DNA of 64,000 nt from RYN-230 sp036497945 (GCA_036497945.1 DASXIN010000040.1:1-64000); one strand, 5' to 3'; counted from the first letter of the stretch, positions 26,204-36,226 are shown. Translations and numbers: made by a program. The notes: generated by a model from the sequence alone, not told the origin.

Positions 26204-26513
26204 CCAGCCACGGCAGGCGGGCTGGCGGCCGATGTGCGGACATCTCTGCCAGCCGCAGCACTAATGTGATTACCTGTGCAGGGGGAGCAGCGCGGCCCTC
26301 TAGCGGGCTTGGCCCCGCCTCGCATCCGGCGGCCGACATGCGTAGACTCCCGGCACTGCTTTTTTGGCACTGTGTCCATCCTGTCCGTCCTTGGCCGTTT
26401 CCGGCGCTGGTCGATCAGCGGCCGGCCGATCCATGGCTGGCCGACCAGGCCGGGGAATAGCCGGGCGCGTGCCAGGGCGGCCGCGTGCCACTGTCTAGGA
26501 GGACAGAACAAGG
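26204..26513. other. Intergenic region before hppA
   Basis: 310 bases without a supported gene. There is a T-run near 26359-26365 and, at the end, AGGAGG about 11 bases before the hppA start. No clear hairpin or promoter hexamers were found. Confidence 0.4.
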
Positions 26514-28871
26514 ATGTCTGGGCTCAAACTCGCCGCGGGGAGCGGGGCGGTCAGTGTCAGCGGCAGCAACTTGACATGGGTCATCGTTGTCGCCGTCGTC
26601 GCACTGCTTGCCCTGGCCGTGGCCGGCGTGCTGGTACGTGAGGTACTCGCCGCCAGCCAGGGCACCGAACGGATGCAGGAGATCGCCCATGCGGTGCAGG
26701 AAGGGGCCGCCGCTTACCTGCGGCGCCAGTTCCGCACCCTGGGCGTTTTCGTTGTTGTCATTTTCTTCGTGCTGTTGCTGCTGCCCGCGGACGGATCCTC
26801 GGTGCGCTGGGGCCGCAGCATCTTCTTCTTGGTCGGCGCGCTGTTCTCGGCCACCACCGGGTTCACCGGTATGTGGCTGGCGGTGCGCGGCAACGTCCGG
26901 GTGGCCGCGGCGGCCCGCGCCGGGTTCGATGGCGAGCGGCCCGCGATGCGGATCGCGTTCCGCACCGGCGGGGTGGCCGGCATGTTCACCGTCGGGCTCG
27001 GCTTGTTCGGGGCGGCGCTGGTGGTGCTGCTCTACCGGGAGAACGCGCCGAACGTGTTGGAGGGCTTCGGCTTCGGCGCGGCCCTGCTGGCCATGTTCAT
27101 GCGAGTCGGCGGCGGTATCTTCACCAAGGCCGCCGACGTCGGCGCCGACCTGGTCGGCAAGGTCGAGAAGGGCATCCCCGAGGACGACCCGCGGAACGCG
27201 GCCACCATCGCCGACAACGTCGGGGACAATGTGGGTGACTGCGCCGGGATGGCGGCCGACCTGTTCGAGTCGTACGCGGTCATGCTGGTCGCGGCGCTCA
27301 TCCTGGGCAAGGCGGCGTTCGGTAATGATGGCCTCGTCTTCCCGCTGATCATCCCGATGATCGGGGTGATCACCGCGGTGGCGGGGATCTTCCTGGTCAT
27401 GCCGCGCAAGGGCGACCGGAGCGGGATGACCGCGATCAACCGCGGTTTCTTCATCTCGGCGGTCATCTCCCTGGTGCTGGTCATCGGCGCCGCGTTCCTG
27501 TACCTGCCGGCCCACTTCAGTGAGCTCAAGGGCGTGACCGGGGCGGGCGCCGCGGCGATCCTGCATCACAGCGGCAGCCCGCGCTGGCTGGCCATCGGCG
27601 CGGTGCTCATCGGGCTGGTGCTGGCCAGCGCCATCCAGCTGCTCACCGGGTACTTCACCGAGACCAACCGCAAGCCGGTCAGGGAGATCGCGGAAAGCTC
27701 GCAGACCGGCGCGGCTACCGTCATCCTGTCCGGCATCTCGGTCGGGCTGGAGTCGGCCGTGTACTCGGCGCTGCTCATCGCCGGGGCGGTGTACGCCGCA
27801 TTCCTGCTCGGCACGGGCAACGCGACCCTCGCGCTGTTCGCCGTGGCGCTGGCCGGCACCGGCCTGCTGACCACGGTCGGCGTCATTGTGTCCATGGACA
27901 CTTTCGGCCCGGTGTCGGACAACGCGCAGGGAATCGCCGAGATGTCCGGCGACGTGGAGGGCGACGGTGCTGTCGTACTCACCAAGCTGGACGCGGTCGG
28001 CAACACCACCAAGGCCATCACCAAGGGCATCGCGATCTCCACCGCGGTGCTGGCTGCGACCGCGCTGTTCGGCTCATTCCGCACCACCGTGGAACAGGCG
28101 CTGGGCCGGGCGGCCGGCACCTTCAGCCTGTCCGTGGACCGGCCCAACGTGCTGGTCGGAGTGCTGGTCGGCGCGAGTGTGGTGTTCTTCTTCTCCGGTC
28201 TGCTGATCATGGCAGTGGGCCGGGCGGCCGGCCAGGTCGTGTGGGAGGTCCGGCAGCAGTTCCGCAACCACCCCGGGATCATGGACTACACCGAGCGGCC
28301 CGAGTACGGCCGGGTGGTGGACATCTGCACCAAGGACTCGCTCCGCGAACTGATCACCCCGGGGCTGCTGGCGGTGCTCACCCCGATCGCGGTCGGCTTC
28401 GCGTTCGGCTACGCCCCGCTCGGCTCCTTCCTGGTCGGGGCGATCGCGGCCGGCGCGCTGATGGCCGTGTTCCTGGCCAACTCCGGCGGTGCCTGGGACA
28501 ACGCCAAGAAGCTGGTCGAGGACGGCAACTACGGCGGCAAGGGCTCGGAGGCGCACGCGGCCACGGTCATCGGTGACACCGTCGGCGACCCGTTCAAGGA
28601 CACCGCTGGCCCGGCCATCAACCCGCTGATCAAGGTGATGAACCTGGTCTCCCTGCTGATCGCCACCAGCGTGGTCAAGTACAGCCACAACCTCGGCCTG
28701 CGGACCGGCGTGGCGGTCGCGGCGGTGGCCATCGTGGTCACCGCGGTCGTGATCTCCAAGCGGCGGTCGACGAGCGTGTCCTCGGGCGGCCCGGGAGCAC
28801 CGCCCGAGCCGGCCAGCCCGGCCGAGCCAGCCGAGCCATCGGGCCAGGCCCCGGCCAGCACCCCGGGCTGA
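26514..28871 (+). CDS. hppA: Membrane-bound proton-translocating pyrophosphatase
   Basis: 785 residues and about 16 membrane helices. The pyrophosphate-binding loop reads DVGADLVGKVEKGIPEDDP and continues NVGDNVGDCAGMAADLFESY; the third conserved loop is GDTVGDPFKDTAGPAINPLI. The sequence GNTTKAITKG has lysine at the position that distinguishes potassium-independent enzymes from potassium-dependent ones (which have alanine). It hydrolyses pyrophosphate and pumps protons across the membrane. The C-terminus adds a Pro/Glu-rich tail not essential in the family. Location after bldG and the helicase matches SCO3547. Confidence 0.94.
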   Translation: MSGLKLAAGSGAVSVSGSNLTWVIVVAVVALLALAVAGVLVREVLAASQGTERMQEIAHAVQEGAAAYLRRQFRTLGVFVVVIFFVLLLLPADGSSVRWGRSIFFLVGALFSATTGFTGMWLAVRGNVRVAAAARAGFDGERPAMRIAFRTGGVAGMFTVGLGLFGAALVVLLYRENAPNVLEGFGFGAALLAMFMRVGGGIFTKAADVGADLVGKVEKGIPEDDPRNAATIADNVGDNVGDCAGMAADLFESYAVMLVAALILGKAAFGNDGLVFPLIIPMIGVITAVAGIFLVMPRKGDRSGMTAINRGFFISAVISLVLVIGAAFLYLPAHFSELKGVTGAGAAAILHHSGSPRWLAIGAVLIGLVLASAIQLLTGYFTETNRKPVREIAESSQTGAATVILSGISVGLESAVYSALLIAGAVYAAFLLGTGNATLALFAVALAGTGLLTTVGVIVSMDTFGPVSDNAQGIAEMSGDVEGDGAVVLTKLDAVGNTTKAITKGIAISTAVLAATALFGSFRTTVEQALGRAAGTFSLSVDRPNVLVGVLVGASVVFFFSGLLIMAVGRAAGQVVWEVRQQFRNHPGIMDYTERPEYGRVVDICTKDSLRELITPGLLAVLTPIAVGFAFGYAPLGSFLVGAIAAGALMAVFLANSGGAWDNAKKLVEDGNYGGKGSEAHAATVIGDTVGDPFKDTAGPAINPLIKVMNLVSLLIATSVVKYSHNLGLRTGVAVAAVAIVVTAVVISKRRSTSVSSGGPGAPPEPASPAEPAEPSGQAPASTPG

Positions 28872-28953
28872 CCAGCCCGGAGCGTTCCCGTACGGCGTGG
28901 GTGATCCCCCGGCCATCGTGGCGTAGCCGGGGGATCGTCCATACTGAGAAGTC

Positions 28954-29472
28954 ATGACCGAGCGCACGCTGCTGGTGCTGCGGCACAGCAAGTCAGCCTG
29001 GCCGGAGGGCACCGCGGACATGGACCGGCCGCTGTCCGCCCGGGGCCAGCGGGACGCGGCCGCGGTAGGCCGGTGGCTGCGGGGCGAGGGCCTGGCCCCC
29101 GACCTGGTGGCCTGCTCCACCGCGGAGCGCACCAGGCAGACCTGGGATCTGGTCAGCGACCAGCTCGGCTGGGTCGGCGACGAGCCCGGGATGCTGCACT
29201 ACGACCCCCGGCTGTACGACGCCAGCCCCGGCGACCTGCTCACCGTCATCCAGGAAACCCCCGACGAGGTCGCCATCCTGGCCCTGGTCGGGCACAACCC
29301 GGGCGCCGCGGAACTGGTGCTGGCGCTGGCCGGCCAGCGCGAGCTGAGCTTCCCCACCTCGGCCCTGGCCGTCATCGGGTTCGGGGGCGGCTGGGCCGGG
29401 GTGGCGCCGGGGTCCGGGATGCTGGAAACGGTGTGGACGCCGAAGGGCGGGTCAGTCCGCCCGGCTGGCTGA
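28954..29472 (+). CDS. SixA-like histidine phosphatase
   Basis: 172 residues, histidine phosphatase superfamily. The phosphohistidine motif is LLVLRHSKSAWPEG (RHxK type, as in SixA), the second histidine is in ALVGHNPGAAELV. Family members dephosphorylate phosphohistidine proteins, but the specific partner here is unknown. A CATACT box lies 8 bases before ATG 28954, consistent with leaderless transcription. The 3' end overlaps the convergent serB by 21 bases. Confidence 0.82.
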   Translation: MTERTLLVLRHSKSAWPEGTADMDRPLSARGQRDAAAVGRWLRGEGLAPDLVACSTAERTRQTWDLVSDQLGWVGDEPGMLHYDPRLYDASPGDLLTVIQETPDEVAILALVGHNPGAAELVLALAGQRELSFPTSALAVIGFGGGWAGVAPGSGMLETVWTPKGGSVRPAG

Positions 29473-30672
29473 CGGTGGCGCGGCCGCTGGGTCGCCTTCG
29501 TCCGCCGCCTCCACCTCGTCGCGGGGTACGCCCAGCAGGTACAGCACCGAGTCCAGATAGGGCACGCTGACCGAGGTGTCGGCCGCGTCTTTGACCACCG
29601 GCCGGGCGTTGAACGCCACGCCGAGGCCGGCCGCGGCGATCATGTCCAGGTCGTTGGCGCCGTCCCCGATGGCCACCGCCTGGCTGACCGGGACGCCGGC
29701 CTGCGCGGCGAACCGGCGCAGCGCGTCCGCCTTGCCCGCCCGGTCGATGACCGGCCCGGTCAGCTTCCCGGTCAGCTTGCCCGCGGTGATCTCCAGCGTG
29801 TTGGCCGCCGTGTAGTCGATGCCCAGCTCGGCCGCTAGCGGCCCGGTGATCTGGGTGAAACCGCCGCTGACGATGCCGCACCGGAAGCCGAGCCGGTGCA
29901 GGGTACGGATCAGGGTCCGGGCGCCGGGGGCCAGTTCCAGCTGGCCGCGGACCGTGTCGAGCACGGCCTCGTCCAGCCCGGCCAGCATGGCGACGCGCTC
30001 CCGGAGCGAGGCGGCGAAGTCCAGTTCGCCGCGCATCGTGGTCTCGGTGATCTTGGCCATCTGCTCCGCGCACCCGGCGTGCGCGGCCAGCAGGTCGATC
30101 CCCTCGCCGGCGATCAGCGTGGAGTCCACGTCCATCACGACCAGGCGCATGGCCCGCCGGTGCAGGCCGCTGCGCTGCACCGCCACATCCACCCCCTGCT
30201 GGGTCGCCTCCTGGGCCAGCGCTACCCGCAGCGCTCCCGGATCGGCGCCGGATACGTCCAGCTCGATGCAGGTCACCGGTCGGTGCGCGAGCCGGTCGAT
30301 GCGGTCGATGTTCGCCCCGCTGGCCGCGATCCGGCCCGCGATGGCGGCCACCGCGGCCGGGGTCAGCGGGCTGCCCAGCACGGTGACATGCAGCCGGCCG
30401 CGGCGCCGGGCCTGCTCACCGGAACCCATCGTGATCTCGGCATCCAGGCCCAGGTCGGCCGCGACCGCGCGGATGGCCCGGTGGATCGCGGTCAGGTCAG
30501 GATCGCCGCCGCAGCCGAGCAGGGCGCCGAGCACCAGCCGTCCCCGGATCACCACCTGCTCGATGTCCAGTACGGTCAGTTCCTGCCCAGTCAGGGCGGT
30601 GAACAGCCGGGAGGTCACCCCGGGCCGGTCCCGGCCGGTCAGGGTGACCAGGAGTGTGGTGTGCGCGTTCAT
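29452..30672 (-). CDS. serB: Phosphoserine phosphatase with N-terminal ACT domains
   Basis: 406 residues. Residues 1-170 hold tandem ACT-like regulatory domains (LLVTLTGRDRPGVTSRLF at the start); the HAD catalytic domain has VVMDVDSTLIAGEGIDLLA, CGIVSGGFTQITG and VAIGDGANDLDMIAAAG. It makes L-serine from phosphoserine. The architecture matches Mycobacterium SerB2 (Rv3042c), and as there, an ABC ATPase gene lies next door. A TAGCGT box stands 9 bases before ATG 30672. Confidence 0.93.
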   Translation of the reverse strand: MNAHTTLLVTLTGRDRPGVTSRLFTALTGQELTVLDIEQVVIRGRLVLGALLGCGGDPDLTAIHRAIRAVAADLGLDAEITMGSGEQARRRGRLHVTVLGSPLTPAAVAAIAGRIAASGANIDRIDRLAHRPVTCIELDVSGADPGALRVALAQEATQQGVDVAVQRSGLHRRAMRLVVMDVDSTLIAGEGIDLLAAHAGCAEQMAKITETTMRGELDFAASLRERVAMLAGLDEAVLDTVRGQLELAPGARTLIRTLHRLGFRCGIVSGGFTQITGPLAAELGIDYTAANTLEITAGKLTGKLTGPVIDRAGKADALRRFAAQAGVPVSQAVAIGDGANDLDMIAAAGLGVAFNARPVVKDAADTSVSVPYLDSVLYLLGVPRDEVEAADEGDPAAAPPSASRAD

Positions 30673-30801
30673 CGCTGCTCAACGCTACCGGTGCGGAGCG
30701 GCCGGCGCGCACCGGTGGGCTGGCCGTCCGCCATGACGTAAGTTCAGGTCTGACACGGAGCGTTGTTCACAAGGCGCCGGCGGGTCGCGGGAAGGAGCTG
30801 G

Positions 30802-31590
30802 ATGTCCGACGAGGTGGTGCGGCTGCGTGGTGTCGGGGTCCGGCGCGGCGGGTCGATGCTGCTACGTGACGTGGACTGGACCGTTTACGACGACGAGCGG
30901 TGGGTGGTGATCGGGCCTAACGGCGCCGGCAAGACCACCCTGCTGCAAGTGGCCGGGTGCCAGCTGTTTCCCTCCGAGGGCAGTGCCGAGCTGCTGGGCA
31001 GCCGGCTCGGTGAGACGGACGTGTTCGAGCTCCGGCCGCGCATCGGGCTGGCCAGCGCGGCGGTCGCCGACCGGGTGCCGCCCGGCGAGAAAGTGATCGA
31101 CCTGGTGCTCACCGCGTCCTACGCGATCGTCGGCCGGTGGAAGGAGGACTACGAGTCCTCCGACGTCACCCGGGCGGTCGAGTTGCTCGACGCGCTGGGC
31201 TGCGCGCACCTGATCCGGCGCCGGTTCACCACGCTGTCCGAGGGTGAGCGCAAGCGCGTGCAGATCGCCCGCGCCCTGATGCCCGACCCTGAGCTGCTGC
31301 TGCTCGACGAGCCCGCAGCCGGGCTGGATCTGGGCGGCCGGGAGGACCTGCTCCGCCGGATCTCGCTGCTGGCCCGCGATCCGCTCGCCCCGACCACGGT
31401 GCTGGTCACCCACCACGTGGAGGAGGTGCCGGAGGACTTCACCCACACGATGCTGCTGCGCCGCGGCGCGGTGCTGGCCGCCGGCCCGGTCCACGAGGTG
31501 CTCACCGAGCCCAACCTGGCCAAGTGCTTCGGCCTGCCGTTGATCCTGGAGCGGCACGGCGGGCGCTGGTCGGCCCGGGCGGCCCAGTAG
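30802..31590 (+). CDS. ABC transporter ATP-binding protein
   Basis: 262 residues. Walker A is GPNGAGKTTLLQVAG, signature LSEGERKRVQIARAL, Walker B LLLLDEPAAGLD, H-loop VTHHVEEV. It has no adjacent permease, as with Mycobacterium Rv3041c, which is also beside serB. ATG 30802 follows GAAGGAG. The iron/molybdate-type similarity (VRLRGVGVRRGGSMLLRDVDWTV) does not fix a substrate. Confidence 0.85.
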   Translation: MSDEVVRLRGVGVRRGGSMLLRDVDWTVYDDERWVVIGPNGAGKTTLLQVAGCQLFPSEGSAELLGSRLGETDVFELRPRIGLASAAVADRVPPGEKVIDLVLTASYAIVGRWKEDYESSDVTRAVELLDALGCAHLIRRRFTTLSEGERKRVQIARALMPDPELLLLDEPAAGLDLGGREDLLRRISLLARDPLAPTTVLVTHHVEEVPEDFTHTMLLRRGAVLAAGPVHEVLTEPNLAKCFGLPLILERHGGRWSARAAQ

Positions 31591-31623
31591 CGTCAACCCG
31601 GCCGTAACGGGTACACAGCTGGC

Positions 31624-31956
31624 ATGAAAGGGGACCGGGTCGAGATCGTCATCGACGCGGGCGGGGCCTCGCGGACCTATGAGGTGACCGCGACCAAGGC
31701 CGGCCGCCGGGTCGAGGTGGTCACCGGGCGGGGCGTGGTGGAAGTCATGGAGGTCACCCGGGGCGGCTCGGTGGTGCGTACCGCCCGGTTCATGGCCAGC
31801 CGGGTTCTCGCCCTGGTGGAGCACCCAGCCAGCGACGGCGGCACGGATGGCGGGCGGCGGCCCGCCGCCTCGGCCGGCCGGCCTGCGGACGAGGCCGGGG
31901 AGCCGGTCAGCATGGTCGACGACGCCGTGGACCGGACCATCTCCCAGCTGGGCTAG
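31624..31956 (+). CDS. Small hypothetical protein
   Basis: 110 residues. A compact beta-rich first half (VEIVIDAGGASRTYEVTATKAGRRVEVVTG) is followed by a Gly/Ala-rich tail and VDDAVDRTISQLG. No motif is recognised. It lies 33 bases after the ABC gene and may share its transcript. Confidence 0.55.
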   Translation: MKGDRVEIVIDAGGASRTYEVTATKAGRRVEVVTGRGVVEVMEVTRGGSVVRTARFMASRVLALVEHPASDGGTDGGRRPAASAGRPADEAGEPVSMVDDAVDRTISQLG

Positions 31957-32025
31957 CCCGCTTGGCGGGGCGGCGGTTCTGCTACCTTCGTGGCTCCGGT
32001 GAGTGTTGCCCGGGAAGGAGCCGCC

Positions 32026-33312
32026 ATGGCCGGAAGGCCGCTGACCGTCCTGTTCATGCCCGAGAGCGCGTACGGCCCGACGAACAACTGCATCGGCATC
32101 GGGGACGTGCTGCGCCGCCGCGGGCACCGGGTGGTGTTCGCCGCCGAGGCGTCCTGGAAGGGCCGCCTGGAGCCGCTGGGCTTCGAGGAAGACCTGGTCG
32201 ATCTGTCGCCTCCGGCCGCTGCCGATCAGGACGCCGGCCAGTTCTGGAAGGACTTCATCGCCAGCACCGCGCCGGAGTTCCGCAAGCCCACCATCGAGCA
32301 GCTGGAAACCTGGATCAAGCCGGTGTGGGCGGAACTGATCGGCGGCGCGCGGTACTGCCAGGACCAGCTGGCCGCGATCGTGGCCCGGACCCGTCCGGAC
32401 GTGATCGTCGAGGACAACGTGATCAGCTTCCCGGCGCTGCTCACCGCGGGCGCGCCGTTCGTCCGCATCGTGTCCTGCAACCCGCTGGAGATAGCCGACC
32501 CGGGGCTGCCCCCGGCGTTCTCCGGCTACCCGGTGGCCAGTCCGGCCGGGTGGGCCGAGTTCCGCGCCGAGTACGACCGGGTACACCGGGCGCTGTGGAC
32601 CGAGTTCAACGACTGGGTGATCAGCCAGGGCGCCGCAGCACTGCCGGACCTGGAGTTCATCCACCGTGCGGACCTGAACCTGTACGTCTACCCGGAACTG
32701 GCCGACTACCCGCGGACCAGGCCGCTCGGCCCGCGCTGGCAGCGGCTGGCCTCCTCGGTCCGGGAGACCGACGAGCAGTACACCATGCCCGCTGCCCTGG
32801 CCGGCCAGGACGGGGCGCTGATCTACTTCTCGCTGGGCTCGCTCGGCTCGGCCGACGTGCCGCTGATGCGCCGCCTGATCGACTGCCTGGCCGCCACCCC
32901 GTACCGGTACATCGTGTCGATGGGCCCGCTGCACGCCGAGCTGGCACTGGCCCCGAACATGGCCGGCGCCGAGTTCCTGCCGCAGACCTCGGTCATCCCG
33001 CAGGCTGACCTGGTCATCACGCACGGCGGGAACAACACGACCACGGAATGCCTGCACTTCGGCAAGCCGATGATCGTGCTACCGCTGTTCTGGGACCAGC
33101 ACGACAACGCGCAGCGGGTGGCTGAGCTAGGGCTGGGGGCCCGGCTGGATTCCTACCGGTTCACCGACGCCGAGCTGCACGGCGCGCTTCGCCAGTTGCT
33201 CGGCGACCGCGCGCTGCGCGACCGGCTGGCCACCGGCGCCGCCCAGATCCAGGCCCAGCAGGGCCTGCGCCGGGCCGCGGACCTGATCGAGCGCGCGGCC
33301 GAGGGCAGCTAG
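32026..33312 (+). CDS. UGT/MGT-type glycosyltransferase (GT1)
   Basis: 428 residues in two Rossmann-like halves. The C-terminal donor-binding region has the GT1 signature: ADLVITHGGNNTTTECLHFGKPMIVLPLFWDQHDNAQRV (positions about 340-380 of the protein), including the HGG turn. The N-terminal half begins LTVLFMPESAYGPTNNCIGIGD. It probably glycosylates a small hydrophobic acceptor; none can be named. ATG 32026 follows GGGAAGGAG; an in-frame upstream start at 31990 lacks a ribosome site. Confidence 0.85.
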   Translation: MAGRPLTVLFMPESAYGPTNNCIGIGDVLRRRGHRVVFAAEASWKGRLEPLGFEEDLVDLSPPAAADQDAGQFWKDFIASTAPEFRKPTIEQLETWIKPVWAELIGGARYCQDQLAAIVARTRPDVIVEDNVISFPALLTAGAPFVRIVSCNPLEIADPGLPPAFSGYPVASPAGWAEFRAEYDRVHRALWTEFNDWVISQGAAALPDLEFIHRADLNLYVYPELADYPRTRPLGPRWQRLASSVRETDEQYTMPAALAGQDGALIYFSLGSLGSADVPLMRRLIDCLAATPYRYIVSMGPLHAELALAPNMAGAEFLPQTSVIPQADLVITHGGNNTTTECLHFGKPMIVLPLFWDQHDNAQRVAELGLGARLDSYRFTDAELHGALRQLLGDRALRDRLATGAAQIQAQQGLRRAADLIERAAEGS

Positions 33313-33341
33313 CGGGCCAAGGAATCTAGCGGGCCAGGGAA

Positions 33342-33929
33342 CTAGCCGGCCAGAAAACCCTGGCTGACCGCCGCGGAGACCAGCTCCCGGGCGAACGCGC
33401 CGAGCGCGGCGGAGCCATCCTCGATCAGCGCCACTTTGGTCAGCGCCTGGTCGGCGGTCACCCCGTGCTGCGCCCAGGTGCCCCCACCCAGCTGATAGTT
33501 GGCCAGCATCGGCTGCAGTCGGTCCAGCGCGCGGGCGAACTTGGCCTCCGGCGTGCGCCGCTCCTCGAACTCATCCCACAGCGCCCGGAAGCTGGCCGCC
33601 TGGCCGGCCGGCAGCAACGCGAACAGCCGGTCCGCCGCGGCCCGCTCCGCTTCCTCCTGGCGGGCCTGCGCTTGCTCACCGGCGTAGACGAACAGGTCGC
33701 CCGCGTCGATCTCCACCAGGTCGTGCACGACCGTCATGGCGGTCACCCGGCCGAGGTCGGTACCGGCTGGCGCGTATTCGCCCAGCACCAGGCTCATCAG
33801 CGCCAGGTGCCAGGAGTGCTCGGCCGAATTTTCCCGCCTGCTGCCGTCGATGATCTGGCTCTGCCGGAGCACGCCCTTGAGCCGGTCGGCTTCCAGCAGG
33901 AACCGCAGCTGACTGTCCAGGGGTTGCAC
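33342..33929 (-). CDS. HD-domain phosphohydrolase (HDDC2/YfbR-like)
   Basis: 195 residues from GTG 33929, preceded by GGGA. HD motif residues are visible in RRENSAEHSWHLALM and VVHDLVEIDAGD, the pattern of HDDC2/5'-deoxynucleotidase YfbR proteins. It likely hydrolyses 5'-deoxyribonucleotides, acting in nucleotide pool cleaning. A longer in-frame GTG at 33974 exists with a poor ribosome site. Confidence 0.8.
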   Translation of the reverse strand: MQPLDSQLRFLLEADRLKGVLRQSQIIDGSRRENSAEHSWHLALMSLVLGEYAPAGTDLGRVTAMTVVHDLVEIDAGDLFVYAGEQAQARQEEAERAAADRLFALLPAGQAASFRALWDEFEERRTPEAKFARALDRLQPMLANYQLGGGTWAQHGVTADQALTKVALIEDGSAALGAFARELVSAAVSQGFLAG

Positions 33930-34200
33930 TTGTTCCCATCCGTGGCCGGGCTCGCCGCACCCCCAACCTGGCACCGGGGCCCTGACGTGCGATCATGTTC
34001 TGGGGGACCCAACGATGATACGGGGGACCGGCTCATCAGGCTCGCCCTGGCCGGGTCATCGTCTGGCCAGGGCGAGTCACCCTGGCGACACCGTGCGGGC
34101 GCCCCCCCAGCAGCCGGCCTAGCCACGGCGCCCCTGGTCCCTACCCCCCCGGGCCAGGGGCGCCGTCTGCGGCTTGGCTGGCGGCGGGATAATCAGGGCC

Positions 34201-35646
34201 ATGACCGAGCCGGCCGATGTGATCGTGGTCGGCTCCGGGCCGAACGGCCTGGCCGCCGCGCTGACCATGGCCCGGGCGGGGCTGGCGGTCCGGGTCATCG
34301 AGGGGGCGGCGACACCGGGCGGCGGCTGCCGCACCGCGGCGCTGACCCTGCCCGGGTTCCAGCACGACGTCTGCTCGGCGGTACATCCGCTGGCCGCCTC
34401 GTCCCCGTTCTTCCGCGGCACCAGCTTGTCCGCGCACGGGGTCACGTTCTGTACCCCTAAGGTCGCGTTCGCCCATCCGCTGGACGGCGGGCAGGCGGCC
34501 GCGGTATCTGGCTCGGTCGAGGAAACGGCCCGCAGCCTGGGCGCCGACGAGGCGGCCTACCGGCGGCTGCTCGGCCCGCTGGTGCGCGACGCCGGGCTGA
34601 TCCTGCCGGACGTCCTGGCCCCGCTCAGTTCCGTCCCGGCCCATCCGCTGGCCCTGGGCCGGTTCGGCGCGGCCGGGCTGCTGCCCGCCAGCCTGCTGGC
34701 CCGGCGGCTGCGCACCGAGGCGGGCCGGGCCCTGCTGGCCGGGGCGGCCGCACACTCGATGCTGCCGCTCAGCAGTCCCGGGACAGCGGCGTTCGGTCTG
34801 GTCCTGATGATGACCGCGCATACCGTGGGCTGGCCGGTGGTGGCGGGCGGCAGCGAACGGATCGCCGCGGCGCTGCTCGCCGAGCTCAGCGCGCTGGGCG
34901 GGCAGCTGGAGACGGGGCGGTGGGTGACGTCGCTGGACGGCCTGCCGCCGGCCCGCGCGGTGCTGCTCGACGTCACGCCGCGCCAGCTGCTGCGGCTGGC
35001 TGGTGACCGGCTGCCCGCCCGGCAGCGCCGGGCGCTGGGCCGCTACCGCTACGGGCCCGGGGTGTGCAAGGTGGACTGGGCGCTGAGCGGGCCGGTGCCG
35101 TGGCGCGCGGCCGCCTGCCGGGAGGCGGGCACCGTGCACCTGGGCGGCACGCTGGCTGAAGTGGCCCGGAGCGAAGCCGAGGTGACCGCCGGGCGGCTGC
35201 CGGAGCGTCCGTACTGCCTGATCGCCCAGCCGGGTGTGGTGGACCCCAGCCGGGCCCCGGACGGCCAGCACACGCTGTGGGGGTACTGCCACGTGCCCGC
35301 GGGCTGCCCGGCCGACGTATCCAGCCGGATCGAGGCGCAGATCGAGCGGTTCGCCCCTGGATTTCGCGACCTGATCCTGGCCCGGACCGTGCGCACCGCG
35401 GCCGACCTGGACCAGTACAACCCCAACTACGTGGGCGGGGACATCAACAGCGGGGCCGGGACGCTGCGCCAGACGCTGCTCGGCCCGCTACCGCCGTGGC
35501 CGTGGCCGGTGCACTGGAACCCGTACCGGACCGGGCTGCCCGGCGTCTACCTGTGCTCCGCGTCCACTCCGCCGGGCGGCGGCGTGCACGGCATGTGCGG
35601 GGCGGGCGCGGCCCGCGCCGCCCTGGCCGACCTGCACGTCGCTTGA
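34201..35646 (+). CDS. Phytoene desaturase-like FAD/NAD(P)-dependent oxidoreductase
   Basis: 481 residues. The FAD-binding GxGxxG is VIVVGSGPNGLAAALTMARAG, followed by the second acidic residue in VIEGAATPGGGCRT. The C-terminus LCSASTPPGGGVHGMCGAGAA is typical of CrtI-type oxidoreductases and human PYROXD2-like proteins. There are no carotenoid genes nearby, so a carotenoid role is not supported. ATG 34201 is chosen over an in-frame ATG 27 bases upstream because the fold begins at once. Confidence 0.8.
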   Translation: MTEPADVIVVGSGPNGLAAALTMARAGLAVRVIEGAATPGGGCRTAALTLPGFQHDVCSAVHPLAASSPFFRGTSLSAHGVTFCTPKVAFAHPLDGGQAAAVSGSVEETARSLGADEAAYRRLLGPLVRDAGLILPDVLAPLSSVPAHPLALGRFGAAGLLPASLLARRLRTEAGRALLAGAAAHSMLPLSSPGTAAFGLVLMMTAHTVGWPVVAGGSERIAAALLAELSALGGQLETGRWVTSLDGLPPARAVLLDVTPRQLLRLAGDRLPARQRRALGRYRYGPGVCKVDWALSGPVPWRAAACREAGTVHLGGTLAEVARSEAEVTAGRLPERPYCLIAQPGVVDPSRAPDGQHTLWGYCHVPAGCPADVSSRIEAQIERFAPGFRDLILARTVRTAADLDQYNPNYVGGDINSGAGTLRQTLLGPLPPWPWPVHWNPYRTGLPGVYLCSASTPPGGGVHGMCGAGAARAALADLHVA

Positions 35647-35686
35647 CCCGCTGACCAGGCGGGCGCGCTGACCGGGGCGCTCCCGG

Positions 35687-36226
35687 TCAGCGCGGCTCCC
35701 GGTTCCCCTCGCGCAGCCGGGTCAGATGCTTCTGCAGCACCTGCTGCATCCGGTCATAGAAGTCAACGATCAACCGCAGCTCGTCATCGCTGTACCGGGC
35801 GGCCATCTCGCCCCAGTCCCGCACCATGGGCAGGAACACCGAGGCCACGTCGCGTACGGCGCGTTCCAGTACCAGCCGGATGACCACCCGGCGCCGGTCC
35901 CGCGGATCCCGTTCCCGGCGAACGAAGCCCGCCTCCTCCAGCCGGTCCACCACGCCGGTGATCGACGCGGTGGTCAGCCCGGTCTCCCGGGCCAGTTCGC
36001 CGGCCGTCATCTGGCCGCGGAAGCTCAGGATGTTCAGGCAGTTCAGGTCCGTCGAGTTGATGCCGATCCGGTCGGCCGCGGCCTGGCTCATCAGCTGCAT
36101 CAGCGAACCGGTCCGCCGGATGGCCGCGGCGAACGCGGTGGCCAGCTCGGCCCGCTCCGGGTCGGTGGGGGCGAACGGCTCGGCCCAGGGTAGTTCCCAC
36201 TCGCCGCCGTACGGCTTTTCAGGCAT
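35687..36226 (-). CDS. MarR-family transcriptional regulator
   Basis: 179 residues. The winged helix is MTAGELARETGLTTASITGVVDRLEEAGFVRRERDPRDRRRV (about residues 70-112). It is divergent from an MFS drug-type exporter, the usual layout for a MarR repressor of its neighbour. AGGAGAG precedes ATG 36226 and a GATAAT box is at 36241-36246. Confidence 0.87.
   Translation of the reverse strand: MPEKPYGGEWELPWAEPFAPTDPERAELATAFAAAIRRTGSLMQLMSQAAADRIGINSTDLNCLNILSFRGQMTAGELARETGLTTASITGVVDRLEEAGFVRRERDPRDRRRVVIRLVLERAVRDVASVFLPMVRDWGEMAARYSDDELRLIVDFYDRMQQVLQKHLTRLREGNREPR

Noticed and set aside
30862..33057. Very long open frame on the minus strand across the ABC, hypothetical and glycosyltransferase genes
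   Set aside because: It is an antisense shadow of three well-supported plus-strand genes; its composition is Arg/Gly/His-rich and it has no recognisable domain.
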